Shown here: one piece after another, positions 50,926 through 58,964 of the stretch
Layout: the number at the start of each line of letters is the position of its first letter
Position numbering within the stretch: position 1 is the stretch's first letter
DNA from: Syntrophales bacterium
GTDB taxonomy: Bacteria; Desulfobacterota; Syntrophia; Syntrophales; PHBD01
Direction: 5' to 3'
Assembly (NCBI GenBank): GCA_035363115.1
Contig: DAOSEM010000001.1
Coordinates: forward strand, 558,001-622,000
DNA length: 64,000 nucleotides
The notes under the pieces: generated by a model
Told to the model about the DNA's origin: nothing
Database searches by the model: none
The model's input: only the letters and a program-made list of their open reading frames with translations
Made by a program: the position numbers and the translations under genes

Positions 50926-53900
50926 GGTTCGTATTCCCGGGGTTTCCGGGCAATGAACCACCAGACCTCGCGGTCCGGCGACATGGGCTCCGGCGGTTCG
51001 AGGCGCAGTCCCGCGTCCTCGACGGCCCTCCGGACCTCTTCCGTGGAACGGAACCATGCCCGGCCGCCCTGCCATTTCAGTCGCCCCTCCTCGAACCGGC
51101 GCTCCGGCGAGGGGGTCGGAAAGGCTGGGATGATGGCCCGGAGGACGAGGATGCCCCCCGGCTCCATGACCGCTGAAATCCGGGAAAGGGTCAGGCGGAG
51201 TTCCCCGTCGTCCAGCATATGGATCACGTCGAGGAGGAGCGTCGCGTCGACCGGAGCGGGGACAAAGGGCAGGTCCGGGGCCTTTCCCACGGCCATTCTG
51301 CCCCGGTCGCCGACAGCCCGGGCGGCGACCCGGACCCGGTCGGGATCGGGATCGATGCCGAACACCCGGGCATCCGGATGGATCTCCAGGAGCCAGGACG
51401 ACGGGATGCCGTATCCGCAGCCGACGTCCAGGATCGTCCGGGGACCGGGGACGAAGGAAGCCAGGCGCGGGAACATGGGATCCATCCGCAGCTTGAAGAA
51501 CACGAAAGCCCGCACGTATCCCTCGACCCGGCGATAGCGGGCGAGCACGCGCCGGGCGTGATCTTCCGATCCGGCCTCGACGGCCTCTTCAGGAAGGGCG
51601 GCCGGCCGGTAGAGCCGCCGGAGAAGCGGCGGCACGATGGCGGTTGTCCCGAGGAAGGAATAGCCGATACCCAGGGCAAGGGCAATTCCGGCGCTGCTCA
51701 GCATCGCGTGGCTTGCCAGGGCCAGGACGCCGAATCCCAGAAACGTGGTGGCGAAGGAAAGCAGGACCGAAAGGCGGACAAGCGCCATCGAGGGATGCTT
51801 TCCATCGAGGTATCGTTGCTGGGAGCGGACGATGTACATGGCGTAATCGGTTCCCATCCCGATGATGACGGCGGATACCATGATCGTCGGGATGCCCGGA
51901 GGCTTTCCGATCAGGTGGAGGGTTCCCAGGGTACAGACGAGCGAGAAGGCCGTCGGCGCCAGTGTGATGAGGGTCAGCCGGAGGTCCAGGAGATACAGCG
52001 CCGCCACCAGGAGGGTCAGAAGGCCGACAATGAGCGCCACCCGGAGAAAGCCGTCCAGGATAACCTCGCCGAGGCGTTCCGTGAAGACGCCCGGGTCAAA
52101 CAGCCGGGCCAGGCCGGAAGAGTGAAGGCGTTCAAAGAAGTCTCCTCCCCGGTAGGTGGGGCCGGGAAGAACCGTGACGAACTGGCGCCAGGGGCCCGCT
52201 CCCGCGGACGGTGCGATTCCCAGGAGACCGTAGAGCGAGGTCGGGATCTCCACGGCACTTCCCGCGGCCGTTTCCAGGCGATGCAGGAATGGATCGAAGG
52301 ATTGGGGACGAAAGCCCTCCGCTATCGCCGCCTCTGCCAGCCTGCGCTTGCAGGACGACCTTCGCTCCGCCGTCCAGAAGGCCTTCCAGGCCAGCCGGTT
52401 CGCCGCGGCCCGTTCCGGCCCGGGGAAGGCCATGGAAGCCACGAACGCCGCCGACAGGACTCCCTTCTCGATGTCCTCGTCCAGCAGGGCCGTCAGGCGG
52501 TCACCCTTCTCCCGCAATTCCCCATAGGAATTCCCTTCAGACAGCAGGTAGACCCGGTTCAGGATGTCGCCCCAGGCCTGCTTCACCTCCTCTTCCGCGG
52601 CGAGGGTCTCGGGCCGGACGGTGTTGAGGGACTTCAGGTCCACCTGGAAATCGGGTCGGGCAAACGGAAGGAGAGCCAGGCAAAGGACCACGGCCGCCCA
52701 GGGCTTCCAGGTGGGATCGGCGGAGAACAGCCTCTCGGAGAGACGCCGGAGCCAGGGGGTTCCATCCCGGCCGGCCGGGGGCACGACGGGGAAGAGGAAT
52801 GGATAGACCAGGTGGACGAAGGCGAAGGTAAAAACGACGCCCAGGGCGGCGAAGGCACCGAGCTGGGCCAGGGCCGGGAACCCGCTCAGGAACAGGAAGG
52901 CGAAGCTCACCGTCGTCGTCAGCATTGCCAGGAGCCCCAGGGACCAGACCTCCCGTGTCGTGTCGAGCCCCCGGGTCTCGCGGGTCCGGTCGAGAAACAG
53001 GAGATAGGTGATCCCGTAATCAACGGTAAAGGAGATGATAGCGCCGCCAAAGCCGATGGCGAGGACGGAGATGGAGGACCGGAAGAGGGACAGGACGAAA
53101 TAGGCCAGGGCCGTTCCCATCAAAGCGGGAAACAGGGCGAGCAGTCCCAGGAGAGGGCGGGGGAATCCGATCAGCAGAAGGACGGCCACTGCCACAGTGG
53201 AAAAGACCATGGCCCGGCGGGTGTCCGTTTTGGCGGCGTTTTCATTGTCCAGGGCGGCCCGGTAGGCCCCGACGGGGGTCAGGACGAGCCGGGGCGCTCC
53301 CGTCCAGGTCCGGTTCAGTTCCTTCTGGATGTCCGTGAAGAGGCGGTCCACTTGCCTGGCGAAGTCCGTGGCGGTGGCCGATGTCTTTGGCTCCGCGACG
53401 ATAAGACAGCGGCTGCTGTCGGCGGAGAGCAGGACGTCACCCGCCGGCCGGGCGCCCCTCGCCGGTTCCAGGTGTGCCATCCGGCCGAGAATGAGGAAGC
53501 GCAGTCCAAGCGGATCCGAGGCCAGCCAGCGGGCCTGGCCGATGCCCTCCAGGCCCTGGATCAGCAGGGCCTGCCTGTGGACCGCGTCACGGACGGACGG
53601 CCCCTCCAGGAGCGGGGCCACGTTCCGTCGGAGATCCCGCTCCGAGAAAAGGAAAGGCAGGTTTTCCACGATCCCGTCCACCAGCTCCGGGAAAGCCCCC
53701 ACTTCCGCGTCCAGTCCGACCCGGTGAAAGAGCCCGCTGTCCCTCATTTTTTTAACGACGAGAGCTCCCCCCTCCTGGAGCGCCCGGGGATCCACCGGGT
53801 CGCAGCGCAGATCCGCAACGATGCGGTCCTGCATGGGATGGCTTTTCAGGACGGCCCCGGCATCCGCCAGGACGGGGTCTCCGGCGGGGAGGGCGTTGAG

Positions 53901-54011
53901 GATATCCGTGTCCACGCCCATGCGGGTCTTCCCGACCAGGAAGAGGGCCGCCACGACGATCACGACGGCCAGGGCAAGACTCCAGCGCAGAATGGGAGGG
54001 GATTTCTTCAT
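50922..54011 (-). CDS. RND/MMPL exporter fused to a SAM methyltransferase
   Basis: The 1,029-residue protein is mostly an RND-superfamily (MMPL) lipid exporter. It has an N-terminal helix, a periplasmic loop of about 190 residues, five or six helices around residues 260-410 (with IISFTVDYGITYLLF, where an Asp of the proton path sits), a second loop, and a second set of helices at about 660-790 with MGTDYAMYIV. The C-terminal 200 residues form a class I methyltransferase with the SAM motif ILDVGCGYG near residue 860 and GIDPDPDRV. COG4258-type exporters are known from aryl-polyene loci. A cytoplasmic fused methyltransferase is unusual. It is coupled to neighbours on both sides by ATGA overlaps. 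Confidence 0.9.
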   Translation of the reverse strand: MKKSPPILRWSLALAVVIVVAALFLVGKTRMGVDTDILNALPAGDPVLADAGAVLKSHPMQDRIVADLRCDPVDPRALQEGGALVVKKMRDSGLFHRVGLDAEVGAFPELVDGIVENLPFLFSERDLRRNVAPLLEGPSVRDAVHRQALLIQGLEGIGQARWLASDPLGLRFLILGRMAHLEPARGARPAGDVLLSADSSRCLIVAEPKTSATATDFARQVDRLFTDIQKELNRTWTGAPRLVLTPVGAYRAALDNENAAKTDTRRAMVFSTVAVAVLLLIGFPRPLLGLLALFPALMGTALAYFVLSLFRSSISVLAIGFGGAIISFTVDYGITYLLFLDRTRETRGLDTTREVWSLGLLAMLTTTVSFAFLFLSGFPALAQLGAFAALGVVFTFAFVHLVYPFLFPVVPPAGRDGTPWLRRLSERLFSADPTWKPWAAVVLCLALLPFARPDFQVDLKSLNTVRPETLAAEEEVKQAWGDILNRVYLLSEGNSYGELREKGDRLTALLDEDIEKGVLSAAFVASMAFPGPERAAANRLAWKAFWTAERRSSCKRRLAEAAIAEGFRPQSFDPFLHRLETAAGSAVEIPTSLYGLLGIAPSAGAGPWRQFVTVLPGPTYRGGDFFERLHSSGLARLFDPGVFTERLGEVILDGFLRVALIVGLLTLLVAALYLLDLRLTLITLAPTAFSLVCTLGTLHLIGKPPGIPTIMVSAVIIGMGTDYAMYIVRSQQRYLDGKHPSMALVRLSVLLSFATTFLGFGVLALASHAMLSSAGIALALGIGYSFLGTTAIVPPLLRRLYRPAALPEEAVEAGSEDHARRVLARYRRVEGYVRAFVFFKLRMDPMFPRLASFVPGPRTILDVGCGYGIPSSWLLEIHPDARVFGIDPDPDRVRVAARAVGDRGRMAVGKAPDLPFVPAPVDATLLLDVIHMLDDGELRLTLSRISAVMEPGGILVLRAIIPAFPTPSPERRFEEGRLKWQGGRAWFRSTEEVRRAVEDAGLRLEPPEPMSPDREVWWFIARKPREYEP

Positions 54012-54625
54012 GGGCGGACGGCGGAGCGGGGTTTTTTCGGCTCGATTTCCAGGAGGAACCGGTTCTCCTTCCGGTACTGGATCGGCCGGACGATGTAATC
54101 CCTGTGCGGCACCAGTTCAACGGCCGCCCTGATGGACCCGGAAGCCGGGTCGTGGCTGATCCGGACCTGGCGGACCAGGGGACCCTTGCCGTCCTGCTGG
54201 GCCGGCACGCCCGGGTCGATGGAGGCGTTGGGGACGTCGAAATAGATCCGGGGCTTCTCTCCCGGAATCGTCCTGAGAACGGGCCGGTGGGGACGGCTGA
54301 ACGTGAAGGAGACCCGTTCCCGCCCCTTTGGGTCCGCCTCGCACCCGACGCTCTTCAGGAGAAGGGGGGCGGCTTTTGGCCTGTCTCCCGGGGGGCCGCC
54401 CTTTCCCGGAGTGGATTTCTTCGGTGCCTCTTTCTGCGTGTCTGCCCGGGTGGTCTGCGCCGGCAGTTTCGTATGTCCCGTTTTCATAGACGGCGGACCG
54501 TCCTCGGCGGAGACCGGCGCGCTGCCCGGCGGTTTGACCGCCTCCGGGGCGGTTCGTCCGGGTTCGCCGAAGGCCTGGCCGGCCGCGAACAGAAAAAGGA
54601 TCAGGAAAAGGCTGATGCGGTTCAT
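54008..54625 (-). CDS. Exported AMIN-domain-like protein
   Basis: The 205-residue protein has a signal peptide (MNRISLFLILFLFAAGQAFG), a Pro/Lys-rich linker of about 75 residues, and a C-terminal beta-rich domain. The segments RVSFTFSRPHRP, IYFDVPNASI and VRQVRISHDPASGSIRAAVEL look like the AMIN fold that binds peptidoglycan or secretin-type complexes. Its stop overlaps the exporter start, so it is probably the periplasmic partner of the exporter. The family call is by pattern only. The start at 54625 was chosen for the signal peptide. Confidence 0.72.
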   Translation of the reverse strand: MNRISLFLILFLFAAGQAFGEPGRTAPEAVKPPGSAPVSAEDGPPSMKTGHTKLPAQTTRADTQKEAPKKSTPGKGGPPGDRPKAAPLLLKSVGCEADPKGRERVSFTFSRPHRPVLRTIPGEKPRIYFDVPNASIDPGVPAQQDGKGPLVRQVRISHDPASGSIRAAVELVPHRDYIVRPIQYRKENRFLLEIEPKKPRSAVRP

Positions 54626-54687
54626 GGACCGGAAACCCCTTCGGAATGCGGCGGGATCTTTTCCGGAAGCCCGCTCCCGCCGGCCGG

Positions 54688-55422
54688 CTACCGGGAAGCC
54701 CGGGAATCTTTCTCGATCGGGCTTTCCGGTTCCGGGTCGTTCATCAGGAGCCCCCAGTTCCCCCGGATGGTCTCCCGCTCCTGCCCTTTCCGGAGAAGCT
54801 CCAGGAAGTGGTTGCGGGGAATGAAGCGGGCTCCGAGGCTTCCCAGGTGGGCCGTATGGACCTGGCAGTCCACGAGAAGAAAACCGAGTTTCCGGAGGCG
54901 CCGGACCAGGGTGATGAGGGCGACCTTGGAGGCGTTGCTCATCCCCGAAAACATGGACTCCCCGAAGAAGCACCCCCCGAGGGATACGCCGTAGAGACCT
55001 CCCGCCAGTGTGTCCCCATACCAGACCTCCACGGAGTGGGCAAGACCGGATTGGTGAAGCTCCCGGTAGGCATCCCGCATTTCCGGGGTGATCCAGGTTT
55101 CCGGACTGCCGGGGCGGGGCTTCCGGCAGGAGTCGATGACGGAGGCGAACGCGGCGTCGAAGGTGACCCGGAAGAGATTCTTCTTGAGGAGCTGACGCAT
55201 GCTTCGCGACACCTTCAGTTCGTCCGGGAAGAGAACAAACCGGGGGTGCGGGGACCACCAGAGAACCGGCTCGCCGGGACCGTACCAGGGAAAGATCCCG
55301 AGCCGGTAGGCCTCGACGAGTCGGGATGCCGAGAGGTCGCCGCCGACGGCCAGGAGACCCGAAGGGTCGGCCAGCTGGACCGGCGGAAAGACGGGCTCCC
55401 GGGGAAGCTGGAAGACCGGCAT
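54688..55422 (-). CDS. aat: Leucyl/phenylalanyl-tRNA-protein transferase
   Basis: Aat adds Leu or Phe from aminoacyl-tRNA to proteins with N-terminal Lys or Arg, tagging them for ClpS-ClpAP. The 244-residue protein has FPPVQLADPSGLLAVGGDLSA, YRLGIFPWYGPGEPVLWWSPHPRFVL, the motif VEVWYGDTLAGGLYGVSLGGCFFGESMFS, and FLLVDCQVHTAHLGSLGA, all family signatures. Clustered with clpA (3 bp away) and clpS. Confidence 0.97.
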   Translation of the reverse strand: MPVFQLPREPVFPPVQLADPSGLLAVGGDLSASRLVEAYRLGIFPWYGPGEPVLWWSPHPRFVLFPDELKVSRSMRQLLKKNLFRVTFDAAFASVIDSCRKPRPGSPETWITPEMRDAYRELHQSGLAHSVEVWYGDTLAGGLYGVSLGGCFFGESMFSGMSNASKVALITLVRRLRKLGFLLVDCQVHTAHLGSLGARFIPRNHFLELLRKGQERETIRGNWGLLMNDPEPESPIEKDSRASR

Positions 55423-55425
55423 GGG

Positions 55426-57714
55426 TTATCCCGGGACCTCCTCCAGGACCCGGATCACCACGTCGTCGCCTTCGAGGTCCGCCAGGGCCGACCCGCCCTT
55501 CTGCAGGCGGCCGAACAGTACCTCGTCGACGAAGAAATGCTTGATCTTGTCCTGGACGAGCCGGCCGATCTCCCGGGCGCCGAACTCCGGGGAATATCCG
55601 CGGCGGGCCAGTTCCTCGTAGCAGCGCTCCGTCACGTCCAGGGTGACGCCCTTTTCCTTGAGCTGGTCGACGAATTCGCCCACGGTCTTCTTGACGATCG
55701 AGAGGACGATGTCCGGGGAAAGGCTTTCAAAGTGTACGATTGCGTCCAGGCGGTTCCGGAACTCGGGAGAGAAGGTCTTCTCCACGGCGGCCGACACGGC
55801 GTCCTTGTTGACGGACCGGCTTTCGAAACCGATGACGGACCGCCCGATCTGGCGTGCCCCGGCGTTGGAGGTCATGATCAGGATCACGTTCCGGAAGTCC
55901 GCCTTCCGGCCGGCGTTGTCCGTCAGGGTGGCGTAGTCCATGACCTGGAGCAGGGTGTTGAAGACGTCCGCGTGGGCCTTTTCGATCTCGTCCAGCAGGA
56001 GGACCGCGTGAGGCTCCTTGCGGACCGCCTCCGTCAGGAGACCGCCCTCTTCGTACCCCACGTAGCCGGGGGGGGCGCCGATGAGGCGGGCCACCGTGTG
56101 CTTCTCCTGGTACTCGCTCATGTCGTACCGGTGGAGCGGCACGCCGAGAATGGCCGCCAGCTGCCTGGCCAGCTCCGTTTTGCCCACCCCCGTGGGGCCC
56201 ACGAACAGGAAGGAGGCAACGGGCTTCTGGGGCTCCCGGAATCCCGCCCGGGCGCGCTTGATCGCTTCCGCGACGGCGGTGACGGCGCCGTCCTGGCCGA
56301 AGATCTGCTTTTTCAGGTCCGGAATCAGGGCGCGCAGCTTTTCCGCGTCGGAGGAAGAGACGTTCTTTTCGGGAATCCTGGCCATCCGGGCCACGATGCC
56401 CTCGACGGCCGGGCGGTCGATGGTGCAGGAGGCCTCTTCCTCGTCCCGGGTCATGGCCGCGCAGGCGCCTGCCTCGTCCAGGACGTCGATGGCCTTGTCC
56501 GGAAGGTGCCGGTCGTTGATGTAGCGGGCCGCCAGCTCGGATGCCGCCTGGAGGGCCTCTTCCGTGTAGGACACCTGGTGGTAGAGCTCGTAGCGCTCCC
56601 GGAGGCCCTTCAGGATCTCCAGGGTTTCCTGGCTCGTGGGCTCCGGGACGTCGATTTTCTGGAACCGGCGGGACAGCGCACCGTCCTTCTCGAAATGCTT
56701 CCGGTACTCGTCATAGGTCGTGGAGCCGATGCAGCGGATCTTGCCCGACACCAGGGCCGGCTTGAGGATGTTTGAGGCGTCCATGGAGCCGCCGGAGACC
56801 GCGCCGGCACCCACAATGGTGTGGATCTCGTCGATGAACAGGATGACTTTGTCCACCTTTTCGAGCTCGGCGATGATCTTTTTCATGCGCTCTTCGAAAT
56901 CGCCCCGGAAACGGGTCCCCGCCAGGATGGCGCCCATGTCGAGCGCGTAGATCTTCGATCCCCTGAGCCGCTTCGGAACCTTCCCCTCGACGATGAGGCG
57001 CGCCAGGCCCTCGGTGATGGCCGTCTTGCCGACACCCGGATCGCCGACATGGACGGGATTGTTCTTGAAGCGCCGGCAGAGAACCTGCATCGTCCGGGTG
57101 AGGATGTCCTCCCGGCCGATGAGGGGATCGATCTCCCCTGCCTTTGCCTTGGCGGTGAGGTCCGTTGTGAAGGCGCTCAGGACCTTTGTTCCCTCCGCCT
57201 CTTTTTCCTTTTCCTTCCCCGGAACGGCCTTCCGGATTTCCTGGTCCCGGGTCCGCCGGCCCAGGGGCTCCTCCTGGCTCACCGTCGGGATGACGCGGAT
57301 GCCGTGGGAGATGTAATTCAGGAGGCTCAGGCGGGTGATTCCCTCGCGCTGCAGGAAATAGGCGGCGAATGACTCGGGCTCGCTTAGCATGGAGACCAGG
57401 ACGTCCCCCAGCTCGATCACGTCCTTCTGGGCGGAGAAGGTATGCCGCACCGCCCGCTCCATGAGGCGGTGAAACCCCAGGGACTGGAGGGGATCGGATT
57501 CCGTCACCACGGGGTTCGTGTCCCGGAGATGCTTCTCCAGGGCGCCCTTGAGGCGCTCGACGTTGCCGCCGCTCTGCTCGATGATGTCCCGGCCCTCCTC
57601 GAAGAAGAGGCAGGCGTACAGGACGTGCTCTGGGGTGAGGAACTCGTGCCCCCTGGTCTTCGCTTCCGTATAGGCCGCCACGATGATGGCGTTCAGGTCT
57701 TCACTGATCTGCAT
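55426..57714 (-). CDS. clpA: ATP-dependent Clp protease ATPase subunit ClpA
   Basis: ClpA unfolds substrates for ClpP. The 762-residue protein has the usual N-domain (repeat of about 150 residues) and two AAA+ modules. The first has GDPGVGKTAITEGLA and LFIDEIHTIVGAG. The second has GPTGVGKTELARQLA, LLLDEIEKAHADVFN and an Arg sensor in EFRNRLDAIV. No ClpB-type middle coiled coil is present, which separates it from ClpB/ClpC. ClpP is not in the window. Confidence 0.97.
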   Translation of the reverse strand: MQISEDLNAIIVAAYTEAKTRGHEFLTPEHVLYACLFFEEGRDIIEQSGGNVERLKGALEKHLRDTNPVVTESDPLQSLGFHRLMERAVRHTFSAQKDVIELGDVLVSMLSEPESFAAYFLQREGITRLSLLNYISHGIRVIPTVSQEEPLGRRTRDQEIRKAVPGKEKEKEAEGTKVLSAFTTDLTAKAKAGEIDPLIGREDILTRTMQVLCRRFKNNPVHVGDPGVGKTAITEGLARLIVEGKVPKRLRGSKIYALDMGAILAGTRFRGDFEERMKKIIAELEKVDKVILFIDEIHTIVGAGAVSGGSMDASNILKPALVSGKIRCIGSTTYDEYRKHFEKDGALSRRFQKIDVPEPTSQETLEILKGLRERYELYHQVSYTEEALQAASELAARYINDRHLPDKAIDVLDEAGACAAMTRDEEEASCTIDRPAVEGIVARMARIPEKNVSSSDAEKLRALIPDLKKQIFGQDGAVTAVAEAIKRARAGFREPQKPVASFLFVGPTGVGKTELARQLAAILGVPLHRYDMSEYQEKHTVARLIGAPPGYVGYEEGGLLTEAVRKEPHAVLLLDEIEKAHADVFNTLLQVMDYATLTDNAGRKADFRNVILIMTSNAGARQIGRSVIGFESRSVNKDAVSAAVEKTFSPEFRNRLDAIVHFESLSPDIVLSIVKKTVGEFVDQLKEKGVTLDVTERCYEELARRGYSPEFGAREIGRLVQDKIKHFFVDEVLFGRLQKGGSALADLEGDDVVIRVLEEVPG

Positions 57715-57746
57715 AATACCGTCCTTCCGCCGGGGGATCGCCCCGG

Positions 57747-58070
57747 TCAGGCCTCCTCCATGCTGCAGCGGAGGGGGAATTCCCTCTCCTTGGCCATGGA
57801 ATGAACGAGGGATACCTTGGAGGAGGCGATGTCATAGGTATACACCCCGCAGATGCCCTTCCCCTTGCGATGGACATCCAGCATGATCCGCGTCGCTTCC
57901 GCCGCGGGTTTGTGGAAAACGGAAATCAGGACCTCCACGACAAAGTCCATGGTGGTGTAGTGGTCGTTGTGGAGGATCACCCGGTACATTCGAGGCTCCC
58001 GGAGGTCCACCTCGTCTTCCACGTCGATTTCTTCCCCGGGCCGGGGCGGTTCTGCCGGATAATTCGTCAT
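57747..58070 (-). CDS. clpS: ClpS adaptor
   Basis: ClpS binds destabilising N-terminal residues (Leu, Phe, Trp, Tyr) and hands substrates to ClpA. The 107-residue protein has the core YRVILHNDHYTTMDFVVEVL and HRKGKGICGVYTYDIASSKV, both family hallmarks, and starts 32 bp upstream of clpA. A variable acidic N-terminus of about 30 residues precedes the core. Confidence 0.96.
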   Translation of the reverse strand: MTNYPAEPPRPGEEIDVEDEVDLREPRMYRVILHNDHYTTMDFVVEVLISVFHKPAAEATRIMLDVHRKGKGICGVYTYDIASSKVSLVHSMAKEREFPLRCSMEEA

Positions 58071-58151
58071 GTGTGTCAGGCCGTTCCCTTTTCCCTGTCA
58101 TTGACCGTCGCGATGGAATCGCATCCAGGGTGATAATATAAACAACCGGGT

Positions 58152-58170
58152 GGGAAATTCAAGCTTTCCC
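58152..58170 (-). terminator. Possible terminator between the GT2 gene and clpS
   Basis: GGGAAA and TTTCCC (58152-58157 and 58165-58170) form a perfect 6-bp stem just beyond the GT2 stop. The following sequence on the minus strand is T-rich only after some bases, so it may only partly separate the two transcripts. Confidence 0.4.
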
Positions 58171-58190
58171 GGGGGAGGAATCGCGGCGGT

Positions 58191-58964
58191 TCAGTTGGAC
58201 ATGCGCGACCGGAGGGAGCGGGGGATCAGGAGCCGCTGAATGATGAGAGAGGAGAATGTTCCGGAATTCCTCATGAAATCGACAAACGGCCGGTAGTGGG
58301 AAACCCGCTGGTCTCCCGGCGGATAGGTCACCCGGACAGGAACTTCCAGGATCGGGATGCCCCGCCATCGCGCCCGCACCAGAACCTCCACCTCGAACTG
58401 AAAACGCCGGGCCCGCACGCCCAAGGTCAGGGTTTCGGGCAGGGGATAGAGTCGGAAGCCGCTCTGGGTGTCCGCCACGGGAGGCCCCCCGGAGGCCCGC
58501 ACCCAGAAATTCGAGAATGTCCGGCCGAAACGGCTTGTCCAGGGAACTTCCCGGGCGTCCATGCCATGGCGGTTTCCCACGACGATGGGTCGCTGGCCCG
58601 CGGGGACCGCTCCCAGGAGGAGGGGGATGTCCGCCGGATCGTGCTGGCCGTCGGCGTCGATCGTGACCGCCCGATCGGAGAAGCGGGCGGCCTCCTTCAG
58701 CCCGGTGAGCATGGCGGCTCCCTTGCCCCGGTTTTCCTGGTGGTGGAGGACGGTGATGTCCGCGATGGAAGACAGGACCTTCCGGGTGTCGTCGGTGGAG
58801 CCGTCGTTGACGGCGATCACCGGATATCCCTGGTCCAGAACCCTCCGGGCGACCGAAGCGACGGTCGAGGCGTGGTTGTAGACGGGAATGACGACGGGCG
58901 TACGGTTCTTCCCGGGTGTCGGGGCAGGCATGGCGGCCTCCCTTGCGGCTTTACCGCTCGTCAT
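58191..58964 (-). CDS. Family 2 glycosyltransferase
   Basis: The 257-residue GT-A enzyme has VIPVYNHASTVASVARR, AVNDGSTDDTR, the DxD metal site in TIDADGQHDP, and GNRHGMDAREVP. It resembles dolichol-phosphate mannosyltransferase-like and polyprenyl-linked sugar transferases, and has no membrane domain. A short in-frame alternative start is at 58931. It overlaps the end of the FakA/FakB-like gene by 14 bases. The context suggests glycosylation of a lipid or polyprenyl carrier. Confidence 0.9.
   Translation of the reverse strand: MTSGKAAREAAMPAPTPGKNRTPVVIPVYNHASTVASVARRVLDQGYPVIAVNDGSTDDTRKVLSSIADITVLHHQENRGKGAAMLTGLKEAARFSDRAVTIDADGQHDPADIPLLLGAVPAGQRPIVVGNRHGMDAREVPWTSRFGRTFSNFWVRASGGPPVADTQSGFRLYPLPETLTLGVRARRFQFEVEVLVRARWRGIPILEVPVRVTYPPGDQRVSHYRPFVDFMRNSGTFSSLIIQRLLIPRSLRSRMSN

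Noticed and set aside
51219..54098. A 959-codon plus-strand frame opposite the exporter gene
   Set aside because: Its product is a Gly/Arg/Glu-rich string with no domains, and the minus-strand gene is clearly the real one.
54646..56775. A 709-codon plus-strand frame opposite aat and clpA
   Set aside because: It is antisense to two strongly conserved genes and its product has no recognisable features.
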